From contig JBIOXV010000068.1 in NCBI GenBank assembly GCA_044869805.1, positions 1-64,000 of the forward strand: DNA of 64,000 nt. The letters are read 5' to 3'. The stretch comes from CAWDVR01 sp044869805. GTDB taxonomy: Bacteria; Acidobacteriota; Thermoanaerobaculia; Multivoradales; SZUA-115. Of this stretch, positions 45,619 to 52,618 are shown piece by piece. The notes under the pieces were generated by a model. The model saw only the letters and a list, made by a program, of their open reading frames with translations, was not told the DNA's origin and made no database searches. The translations under genes were made by a program, and so were the position numbers. How positions within the stretch are numbered: position 1 is the first letter of the stretch; each line of letters starts with the position of its first letter.

Positions 45619-45690
45619 TCATTCCCCGCGCAGCACGATCGCCGGATCCACGCGGCCGGCGCGGCGCAGAAGGAGATGGACGATGGACAT
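45619..45690 (-). pseudogene. C-terminal scrap of a MacB/ADOP-type ABC permease
   Basis: Reading in one minus-strand frame ending at a TGA gives 'HLLLRRAGRVDPAIVLRGE', which matches the universal C-terminus of MacB-like ABC transporter permeases ('..RRAxRVDPxxALRxE'). Only about 24 codons remain; the upstream sequence belongs to the Kelch/DUF11 gene. Likely a remnant left by replacement or insertion. Confidence 0.5.
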
Positions 45691-48443
45691 CATGGAGAGG
45701 AGGGGCGCGGCGGAGCGGTCGGTCGCCGCCGCAGGCGGGCGATCGCCGCACCCAGCAGGGCGAATGCCAGGAGAAGGGCGGCGAAGGGAGACAGGGTCGG
45801 GACGGGGAGGGTGCCTCCAACCGGCGGGCAGGTAGCATCGGAGAGGCCAGGGAACGCGGGGTCGTCGGTCGTCCGGACGTGGTCGTTGAAGCCGTCGCCG
45901 TCGGTGTCCACGAAGAGCTTGGCGCGGTTGCAGACCGCTCCGCTGGGCACCTCGCCAGTGAGGCGGCACGACAGCGTGATCGTCACCCGGCCGGCTGCCG
46001 GGATCGAGCCGTTCCACACGACGGTGCGGCCTTCGACCCGCAGATCGCCGCTCGAGGCAGCGGGGAGAATCAGCTCGAGGCCGGCCGGCAGCATGTCGAC
46101 GAGCTCACTGCCCTGGTTGTCGAGCTGGTCGAAGGGCCCGGCATTGAGCAGCTCGATCTCGAAGGTCACCGCGCTCTCGGCCGGCGAGAAAGCCACCACC
46201 CGCTTGCAGGCGAAGAAGCCCGGCCCCGGCCGCAAGATCGTCGCCGCGGCGGAGGCGCTGTTGTTGCCGGCGACGGCGTCGGCCGCGTTGGGCGGCTGGA
46301 CCACGGACGCGGTGTTGAGGATCGACCCGCAGGAATCGGCCCGCGTGCGAGCCCGCAGGTGGTAGAGCACGGCGGCTCCCGAGGGCAGGCTCACGGCCTC
46401 GGCGATGTCGCCAACGCCCGCCGGCGAGCAGGAGGCCCCGGCCGTCGGCGAGCAGGTCCAGCTCGCGTCCTCGAGCCCCGGCGGCAGCTCGTCGCGCACC
46501 AGGGCGTCGGCCACGGCATCCGGTCCGCTGTTGCGCACCGCGATCTCGAAGGCGATCTCCTCCCCGGCGTAGACCTCGGAGCCGTCTGCCAGGAGAGTCT
46601 TGGTGATCGCGAGGTCGGCCTCGAGGTCGGGTGGCGCGATCACCGCGTCGACGTCGCTCGCCCGATTGTTGGCCGACCCTGGATCGCAGGCGCCGACCAC
46701 CGGCAGCGGGCCGCAGGCGCCGCCGGGAGCGAGCACTCGGGCGGTGTTCGACACCGGTGTGCAGGGCGAATGAGGGCAGCCGACTCCGGCGGTGACCCGC
46801 GCCTGCGCGGTGTACACGGCCTCGCCCTGGAAGCCCAGGTTCACCAGGTCGTGGATTCGCCCCGCGCCGCTCTCCTGGCAGGTAGCGCCGGGCGACGGTA
46901 CACAAGTCCAGACGACGTCCGCGAGGCCCGGCCCGAAGGGATCGCGAACGCTCGCCCCGGTGACCGGGCAGGGACCGAGGTTGGAGACCGTGATGACGTA
47001 GTGGGTGACGCCTCCGAGCTCGACTTCGGCGACTCCGTCGCTCTTGGTGATTGCCAGGTCGGCGATGGCGATCAGGCGGGTGCTCGTGCTCGCCTGGTTG
47101 TTGGCCGGGCTCGCATCCTCGACCCCGGCCGGCGGCACGATCACGGCCGAGTTGACGAGGAGCCGCCCGCCCGAGGGCATGGCGAGGCCTTCCCGCACGA
47201 TCCCGTGAACCGTGTAGGTCACGCGGCCGCCCGGTGGAAGGGTCACGAGATCGTGAAGGAATGGGCCATTCCCGGCTCGACAGCTCGCGCCCGGCGTGGG
47301 GCTGCAGCTCCACCGGACCTCCCGTAGCTCCTGCGGAAACACGGCCTCGACCACCGCGCCCGTCACGGTGGCCGGGCCCTGGTGGGTCGCCGTGATCCGG
47401 TAGCGGGCTTGCGCTCCAGGACAGAGCGGACCTGGATCGCCTTCGATCTCGACCGCCAGGTCGACCGGCACTGGTAGGGGCGGAGACGCGGGGGTGTAAC
47501 TCTCGTTCTCGGCCAGCGCCCGGCAGTGGCAGTCCGTGGAACCTCCGAGCACGTGGGCACGCGCGCCGAGCAGCACCACCCCCGCCTGGTCGCGGGCCGT
47601 GGGCATGGGAGCACGCTCCGACCAGCGGTTGGCCTGCGGGTCATACTCCCAGGTGGCGCGCTGCGCGCCGACCCCTGGGATGAAGCCTGCGAACGCGTAG
47701 ACCCTGCCGTTCAGGGCCACCGCGCCGGAGAGCTGCTGTGCCACCGGCAGAGGTGCTGCCGAGGTCCACGAGTCGCTCGCCGGTTCGTAGACCTCGACCG
47801 TGTCAGTCTGCGAAGCGCCACAGCAGTCCGGCGAGCCGCCCAGGGCGTAGATCCTTCCGCCCAGGGCCACGGCCGCCAGGAAGACGCGTGCCGTCGGCAT
47901 GGCGGCTCCGCTCGCCCACCGATCCGCCGCCGGGTCGTAAATCTCCAGCGCGGCGCTCGGCCCGCTTCCCCCCAGCGCGTAGACCTTGCCGCCGAGCGCC
48001 ACCGCGGCCAGCCCGAAGCGAGGAGTGGGCATCGGCGCCCTCGGGCACCAGGCGTCAGCCTGCGGGTCGTATTCCTGGACCAGGCTGCCGCCGACGTAGC
48101 CTCCGAAGGTGTAGATGCGCCCGTTGCCCGGCGCCGCGGCAGCGGCGCCGAACAGGATCGCCGGAATCGGCCGCGGCGAAGTCGTCCAGAGGTCCGTGCG
48201 CGGGTCATAGACCTCGACGAGAGTCTCTTCCAGAGTGGAGGGGTGCAGCACGGGATCGAAACACGGAGAGCCGCAGCCTCCGAAGGTGAACACCTTGTCG
48301 CCCTCGACCGCGACGGCGAGCAGGCGTCTGGGCATGGGCAACGGCCCGCGCACTTGCCAGGAGTCGCCTTGGCCGGCGGCCGCTGAGGAGAGAGCGGCGA
48401 GGATGAGCCAGGCGAGTGCGATGCGAGCCGGCTGGCGAGACAT
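45690..48443 (-). CDS. Secreted Kelch/DUF11 surface protein with IPTL-like C-terminal sorting tail
   Basis: 917 aa. Signal peptide 1-24. Residues ~25-320 are six Kelch blades ('FGAAAAAPGNGRIYTFGGYV', 'LAAVALGGKVYALGGSG', 'FLAAVALGGRIYALGGS'). Then three DUF11 repeats, each with 'DLAITK..G' and a Cys-bearing core 'WSCSPTPGASC', 'WTCVPSPGATC' or 'WTCSPTAGASC', and a fourth partial one. The C-terminus is 'PVPTLSPFAALLLAFALLG' followed by an Arg-rich end, the pattern of IPTL-CTERM/exosortase-type signals. Probably a cell-surface or matrix adhesin; partner unknown. Confidence 0.85.
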   Translation of the reverse strand: MSRQPARIALAWLILAALSSAAAGQGDSWQVRGPLPMPRRLLAVAVEGDKVFTFGGCGSPCFDPVLHPSTLEETLVEVYDPRTDLWTTSPRPIPAILFGAAAAAPGNGRIYTFGGYVGGSLVQEYDPQADAWCPRAPMPTPRFGLAAVALGGKVYALGGSGPSAALEIYDPAADRWASGAAMPTARVFLAAVALGGRIYALGGSPDCCGASQTDTVEVYEPASDSWTSAAPLPVAQQLSGAVALNGRVYAFAGFIPGVGAQRATWEYDPQANRWSERAPMPTARDQAGVVLLGARAHVLGGSTDCHCRALAENESYTPASPPLPVPVDLAVEIEGDPGPLCPGAQARYRITATHQGPATVTGAVVEAVFPQELREVRWSCSPTPGASCRAGNGPFLHDLVTLPPGGRVTYTVHGIVREGLAMPSGGRLLVNSAVIVPPAGVEDASPANNQASTSTRLIAIADLAITKSDGVAEVELGGVTHYVITVSNLGPCPVTGASVRDPFGPGLADVVWTCVPSPGATCQESGAGRIHDLVNLGFQGEAVYTAQARVTAGVGCPHSPCTPVSNTARVLAPGGACGPLPVVGACDPGSANNRASDVDAVIAPPDLEADLAITKTLLADGSEVYAGEEIAFEIAVRNSGPDAVADALVRDELPPGLEDASWTCSPTAGASCSPAGVGDIAEAVSLPSGAAVLYHLRARTRADSCGSILNTASVVQPPNAADAVAGNNSASAAATILRPGPGFFACKRVVAFSPAESAVTFEIELLNAGPFDQLDNQGSELVDMLPAGLELILPAASSGDLRVEGRTVVWNGSIPAAGRVTITLSCRLTGEVPSGAVCNRAKLFVDTDGDGFNDHVRTTDDPAFPGLSDATCPPVGGTLPVPTLSPFAALLLAFALLGAAIARLRRRPTAPPRPSSP

Positions 48444-48475
48444 CGAGGTCTTTCGCCTATTTTCGGCATTCTTTA

Positions 48476-48504
48476 TTGCCGGTATTCTACCATCGGACTA
48501 TTAT
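48476..48504 (+). promoter_or_regulatory. Promoter for the envelope three-gene set
   Basis: TTGCCG (48476-48481), 17-bp spacer, TATTAT (48499-48504), in the only strongly AT-rich pocket of the region (48444-48510), between divergent genes. A CGGCA...TGCCG stem overlaps the -35. Confidence 0.45.
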
Positions 48505-48600
48505 GGCTCCGTCATCCTCGGAGCTGACTCGACTCGCGTCGACGCCGGCAAGCAGCACGCAATCTCACCGCGCCTACGCGCCGACCGCCTGCGACCGCCC

Positions 48601-50436
48601 GTGGAGATCTCCCCGACTCCCAGACCCCGCTGTCCGCCGCGCTCGGGCAGGGCGATCCGCTCGCTCTGCTGGCTGGTGCTCGCGTCGCACCTGCCGGCGC
48701 CCGCAGCCGCGGCAGACCCGCCGTGGGCGGTCGAAAACCCGGCGGGAGCCGAGGCCCGATTCGGTGTCGGCCTCGGCTTCTACGCCGCAAAGCAGGAGGG
48801 CTTGGAGATCTCCTCACAGCGCACCACCACCGAGCTCTTCTCTCCGATCGGCGGGCAAGGCGCCGTCACGACCCCGGGGGATCCCGAGCTGCTCAATCGC
48901 AAGTTCGACCCGGAGTGGAAGCTCGAGGGGCCCGTGGCGCAGGTCCCCATCGCGCTGCGAACCCTCGGTCCCGGCGGTGCGCGGCCGCTCTACTCCGCGG
49001 TGGTCCTCGAGCTCACCCAGGCTCACGTCGCTCTCGACATCCACGACCGCTCGGCTCCCGACCTCGTGAGCGCTTTCTCGGGCGATGGGGCCATGGCCGG
49101 GATCTGGCTCGAGCTGGCGATACCCTTGTGCCGCCTCTGCCCGTGGTTCGCGGGCGGCGGCTACCGCTACCGCACGCTGCCCGAGACGGCCGCGGCCCGC
49201 TCGCCGCCGTTCGCCGCGCCCGGCTTCACCGTCGTCGGCGACTCGGCGACCCTCTCCGGCAGCACACACGAGGCCTTCCTGCGATGGGGCTTTGCGCCGG
49301 GGGGCTCGCGCTTCGCGACCTACGCCGGCCTGCTCTACCGCTCGCAGCGGGTCACGGCCGACGACGAGCTGCGGCTACTGAGCGACCAGACCCGCCTGGT
49401 GACCCGCCTCGTGACCCGCACGCGCTTCGAGAGCGACGGCGCCCTGGCCATGGCGGGCGTGGAAGCGCACCTCGGCGGCCGGGTCTTCGGGCGAGTGGAG
49501 GCGAGCTACGGTGAGGACGACGCCAGCGCGCTGGTGAAGGTGGTGTACCTGGGGAGGAGCGGGCGCGGCAGGGCCGAAGGCACGGCCGGGGAGGGACCGG
49601 GAGGCGAAGCGCCGGAGCGAAAGGATCCAGTGGCCGAGCGCGCTCGAGTGGCCGAGATCGCTGCCGACATCGCACCCAAGCTACCCGAGCGCCAGGTGGA
49701 CTTCTGGAACGGCTGGGAGAAGCTCTTTCCTCCCCGCGGAATCTGGTCGAATCCTCGCCGAACTGAAGTAGAAGCACTCCTCCTCACCAGCGAAGCCGAC
49801 CTTCTGAACGACCTGCGTGGTCCGGAGCTCGCCGCGCTGCGGGACTACGTGCGCGCCGAATTCCGTCAGGCCCGCGCCGCGCTGGATCCAGCACCTGGAT
49901 CAATGTCTGCGCCTGGCCAGCCCGACCCGCGGCTTGTGAGTCTGGGCGGGCTTGATACTCGGCGCCTCGTGCACGCGGCAGTCCGCTCAGCCTTCGAGCC
50001 CACGGTAGCTCTCGCTTCGGCGCCCTTGGCCGAACCGGCTGATCTGGTTGACGACGAGGCACGTGTCTTGATCCTTCTCAGGCTGACGCGCCTCTACCGC
50101 TCGTTGATCTCGCTGGCCGAGAGCAACGACCTCGTCATCCAGCTCTGTATCCGCAGCAGGCCGGTGCGGCGTGCCGAGTTCGTCATGTACCCGGAGAGCT
50201 ACCCGTCACGGAAGCACACCGTGAATACCGACGGCCAGATGGTGAACGTCTACCGGGGTCTCTACCTCTACCGGGTCAGCCGTCATGGCCACAAGACGGT
50301 CGAAAGCCGGCTCGACCTGGTGGGCGACTCGCGGCCCCTCGTGGTCTGCGAGCTGGTCGAGGCTTCGAGCCCGGAGCCCGCCCTGTCCTGCGACCGCCAC
50401 GAGGCGCAGACCGAGGAGTGCAACGACCATGGCTGA
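48601..50436 (+). CDS. Exported protein with outer-membrane barrel-like N-terminal part (unknown)
   Basis: 611 aa from the GTG at 48601; the first in-frame plausible start after the promoter, without a good ribosome site, so the start is uncertain. A signal peptide ends near 'LPAPAAAADPPWAVENP'. Residues ~40-310 alternate hydrophobic/aromatic strands ('RFGVGLGFYAAKQEG', 'FAGGGYRYRTLPE', 'EAFLRWGFAPGGSRFATYAG', 'GRVEASYGEDDASAL'), as in small beta-barrels. Then a Glu/Gly-rich linker and a ~250-residue helical domain ending with 'YPESYPSRKHTVNTDGQMVN' and 'GLYLYRVSRHG'. No known family recognised. It overlaps the next gene by 8 bp. Confidence 0.5.
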   Translation: MEISPTPRPRCPPRSGRAIRSLCWLVLASHLPAPAAAADPPWAVENPAGAEARFGVGLGFYAAKQEGLEISSQRTTTELFSPIGGQGAVTTPGDPELLNRKFDPEWKLEGPVAQVPIALRTLGPGGARPLYSAVVLELTQAHVALDIHDRSAPDLVSAFSGDGAMAGIWLELAIPLCRLCPWFAGGGYRYRTLPETAAARSPPFAAPGFTVVGDSATLSGSTHEAFLRWGFAPGGSRFATYAGLLYRSQRVTADDELRLLSDQTRLVTRLVTRTRFESDGALAMAGVEAHLGGRVFGRVEASYGEDDASALVKVVYLGRSGRGRAEGTAGEGPGGEAPERKDPVAERARVAEIAADIAPKLPERQVDFWNGWEKLFPPRGIWSNPRRTEVEALLLTSEADLLNDLRGPELAALRDYVRAEFRQARAALDPAPGSMSAPGQPDPRLVSLGGLDTRRLVHAAVRSAFEPTVALASAPLAEPADLVDDEARVLILLRLTRLYRSLISLAESNDLVIQLCIRSRPVRRAEFVMYPESYPSRKHTVNTDGQMVNVYRGLYLYRVSRHGHKTVESRLDLVGDSRPLVVCELVEASSPEPALSCDRHEAQTEECNDHG

Positions 50437-51148
50437 TGCCAAGCCGAACCGGCTCTCGACAAACACCTCGCGACGCTTCGTCCGCCTCGCCTGGACCCTG
50501 GGGATCGGTGTACCGCTGGGATTGGCGCCCCTCCTCGGCACCGACCTGATCCCAGGGTTCGAGCCCCTCCTCACCGTGCTCTCCCAGGACCTGCGAGCGC
50601 AGGTCGTCCCCTACTCCATCCTCCTGGTGTCCCTCATCGCGCTCGGCCTCGAGTTCTATGTGCGGGAGCGGATCACGAGGCGCGTCCTGCGCTGGGTGTT
50701 TCCCCTGGGCCTGCTGGCGCTGGTGATCGCCGTGGGCGCCCTGCTCGGGCTCCAGACCCGCCACATCCGGCTGGTGCCCATCGAGGGCGGGACGAGCAGC
50801 CGCGCGTTCGTGGTCAGCTCGCCACGCCTGTCGACCTGCGGCTGCGGCACCCTCGGCGACATCGCCTGCCTGCAGAGCCTTTCCTTCGACCCGGCGGCGA
50901 TCGAGTCCTGCTGGAGCGGCCCCGATCTCGAAGGCATCCGACTCCGGCTGATGGGCACTTACCTGCTGGTGATCGGAGGCTTCCTGGTGCTGGTGGGTGT
51001 CCTGGTGCTCCAGCCCCAAAGCCGCTCGCCGAGGGGCGGCGGCCCTGCTCGGAAGCGCGGCCAACGGCGCGCGCCACAGAGCTCCACTGCCGCCCCCGAG
51101 CCTGCCGCGCCGGACGATGCGAAGGCTCAGCCGAGGACTCTGATCTAG
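50429..51148 (+). CDS. Multi-pass membrane protein of unknown function
   Basis: 239 aa from the ATG at 50429, overlapping the previous gene by 8 bp (coupled translation). Hydrophobic spans near 20-40, 60-78, 90-115 and 178-198. Between the third and fourth is an extracytoplasmic-looking loop with four Cys ('STCGCGTLGDIAC', 'ESCWS'), perhaps disulfide-bonded. The C-terminal tail is basic and disordered. No family recognised. Likely works with the barrel-like protein upstream and the OmpA protein downstream. Confidence 0.55.
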   Translation: MADAKPNRLSTNTSRRFVRLAWTLGIGVPLGLAPLLGTDLIPGFEPLLTVLSQDLRAQVVPYSILLVSLIALGLEFYVRERITRRVLRWVFPLGLLALVIAVGALLGLQTRHIRLVPIEGGTSSRAFVVSSPRLSTCGCGTLGDIACLQSLSFDPAAIESCWSGPDLEGIRLRLMGTYLLVIGGFLVLVGVLVLQPQSRSPRGGGPARKRGQRRAPQSSTAAPEPAAPDDAKAQPRTLI

Positions 51149-51193
51149 ACTCTCGGTCAGACCTCCCGCATCTCCGGTCGCAAGGAGTCGCAC

Positions 51194-51793
51194 ATGACGC
51201 CCAGGCTTTCGTCGCTGCGTTCGCCGTGTCTGCTGGTGACCTTCGCACTGGCGCCGTGGGCGCCGGCGATCGCCGTGGCCCAGGGCGAGGTCCAGAAGCC
51301 GAAGGAGGAATGGCAGAAGCCGAAGGACGTCTGGCAGCAGCCCAAGGAGATCCAGCAGCCCAAGGGGCCGTGGCTCTCTCCCAAGGACCTGCAGAAGATC
51401 GAGGAGCCCTGCCGCACCCGCATTGCCGTGGCCGCGGACGCGCTCTTCGCCTTCGACCGCGCCGACCTCACTCCCGAGGCCGAGCAGGCGCTCCTCTCGC
51501 TGCGCGACGAGCTCGCCGCGCGGCCGGGAGCCAGGCTCTCGATCGAGGGCCACACCGACGCGGTGGGCGACGCGGCCTACAACCAGCGCCTCTCCGAACG
51601 CCGGGCCCGCGCGGTGCGCGACCTCCTCGCCCGCCAGGGCTTGACCGCCGCCTCGACGCCGATCGTCGGCCACGGCGAGTCGAGCCCGGTGGCTCCCAAC
51701 ACCCGCCCCGACGGCAGCGATGACCCCGACGGCCGCGCCAGGAACCGCCGCGTCGAGCTGGTGTTCGCGACCTGCGAGAAGGCGGGAGGGTGA
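51194..51793 (+). CDS. OmpA-domain (peptidoglycan-binding) exported protein
   Basis: 199 aa, AAGGAG upstream; a TAGACT box (51146-51151) overlaps the previous stop. Signal peptide 1-29, then a short Lys/Pro repeat linker ('QKPKEEWQKPKDVWQQPKE', four PK[ED] units). The OmpA C-terminal domain follows: 'ALFAFDRADLTPEAEQALLS', 'SIEGHTDAVGDAAYNQRLSE', 'GHGESSPVAPNT' and 'ARNRRVELVF'. It would anchor an envelope complex to peptidoglycan. The last 87 bp recur, truncated, at 52514-52600. Confidence 0.88.
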   Translation: MTPRLSSLRSPCLLVTFALAPWAPAIAVAQGEVQKPKEEWQKPKDVWQQPKEIQQPKGPWLSPKDLQKIEEPCRTRIAVAADALFAFDRADLTPEAEQALLSLRDELAARPGARLSIEGHTDAVGDAAYNQRLSERRARAVRDLLARQGLTAASTPIVGHGESSPVAPNTRPDGSDDPDGRARNRRVELVFATCEKAGG

Positions 51794-51817
51794 CGAGCGT
51801 ACGCGTCGCGAGGGCGG

Positions 51818-52183
51818 TCAGAGGATGGGCAGCGTCCGGACGCGGATCAGGCTCTCGGTGACGCTTACGAATGCCCCGGCTTCCAAAGCCGGCCCACACT
51901 GGCTGAGCGTTCTCTGGAGGTGGAGCAGGACAGACTCCGGCCGCATGTTGCGCAGGCGGAACAGGACAACGCTCGGCAATCGCTCGCCGCTGGCGGCTGC
52001 GAGCTCGGCGAAATCCAGATCGTGGGTGATTAGCACCCGGTTCTCGGCCCGCGCCTTCTCCAGGATCAGCGGATCGGGTAGACGGTCCAGGTTCTCGTCG
52101 TGAAGGTGGATGCAGGGAAAGCCCAGCGAGGAGAGTACGGGCGCCAGGTCGCGGGAGATCCCCATGTCGAGCAGTAACTGCAC
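51818..52183 (-). CDS. DUF5615 PIN-like (Mut7-C type) toxin
   Basis: 121 aa from the GTG at 52183; the longer reading to 52228 would overlap the antitoxin and is not needed. 'QLLLDMGISRDLAPVLSSLG' and 'ENRVLITHDLDFAELAA' give the paired acidic residues (Asp6; Asp in 'HDLDF') of DUF5615 proteins, relatives of PIN RNases. 'LPSVVLFRLRN' completes the core. It lies 11 bp after a DUF433 antitoxin gene, the usual pairing. Confidence 0.85.
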   Translation of the reverse strand: MQLLLDMGISRDLAPVLSSLGFPCIHLHDENLDRLPDPLILEKARAENRVLITHDLDFAELAAASGERLPSVVLFRLRNMRPESVLLHLQRTLSQCGPALEAGAFVSVTESLIRVRTLPIL

Positions 52184-52194
52184 AGGTGCGTCGC

Positions 52195-52416
52195 CTAGGT
52201 CGGGATCAGGTTCTCCTCGGCGAGCCATGCGGCGTACTGGAGCGCTTGATGGACGTCCTCCGGCTCGAGGTAGGGGTAGGCCCGGATGATCTCCGGCGTG
52301 GTCATGCCATTGGCCACCAGGTTGAGCACCAGCGACACGGTGACCCGCATCCCGCGGATGCAGGCCTTGCCACCCATGACATTGGGGTCGAAGGTGATGC
52401 GTTCGAAGCCGAGCAT
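52195..52416 (-). CDS. DUF433 antitoxin
   Basis: 73 aa from the ATG at 52416. 'ERITFDPNVMGGKACIRGMR' and 'VSLVLNLVANGMTTPEIIRA' with 'YPYLEPEDVHQALQYAAWLA' are the DUF433 signature, a small winged-helix-like DNA-binding antitoxin. Paired with the DUF5615 toxin downstream; presumed autoregulated. Confidence 0.88.
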   Translation of the reverse strand: MLGFERITFDPNVMGGKACIRGMRVTVSLVLNLVANGMTTPEIIRAYPYLEPEDVHQALQYAAWLAEENLIPT

Positions 52417-52513
52417 CTTGGTTCTCCGGTGCCCTACAGGGCCCACGCCTAGGGCGCGATCGGACACAGTATAGCTACGCCGCCCTCTGGCCACGCGCAC
52501 TCCCCACGTCCGG

Positions 52514-52600
52514 CCCGACGGCAGCGACGACCCCGAGGGCCGCGCCAAGAACCGCCGCGTCGAGCTGGTGTTTGCGACCTACGAGAAAGCGGGAGGGTGA
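52514..52600 (+). pseudogene. Truncated duplicate of the OmpA gene 3' end
   Basis: 87 bp matching 51707-51793 at 81 positions, same frame to the stop, encoding 'PDGSDDPEGRAKNRRVEL' and ending 'EKAGG'. Three of the six differences are silent and two are conservative (D/E, R/K); the other changes Cys to Tyr. The upstream 5' part of the gene is gone. Together the two copies bracket the DUF433/DUF5615 module as direct repeats. Confidence 0.8.
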
Positions 52601-52618
52601 GGCGGCGGCCTTCCAGCG

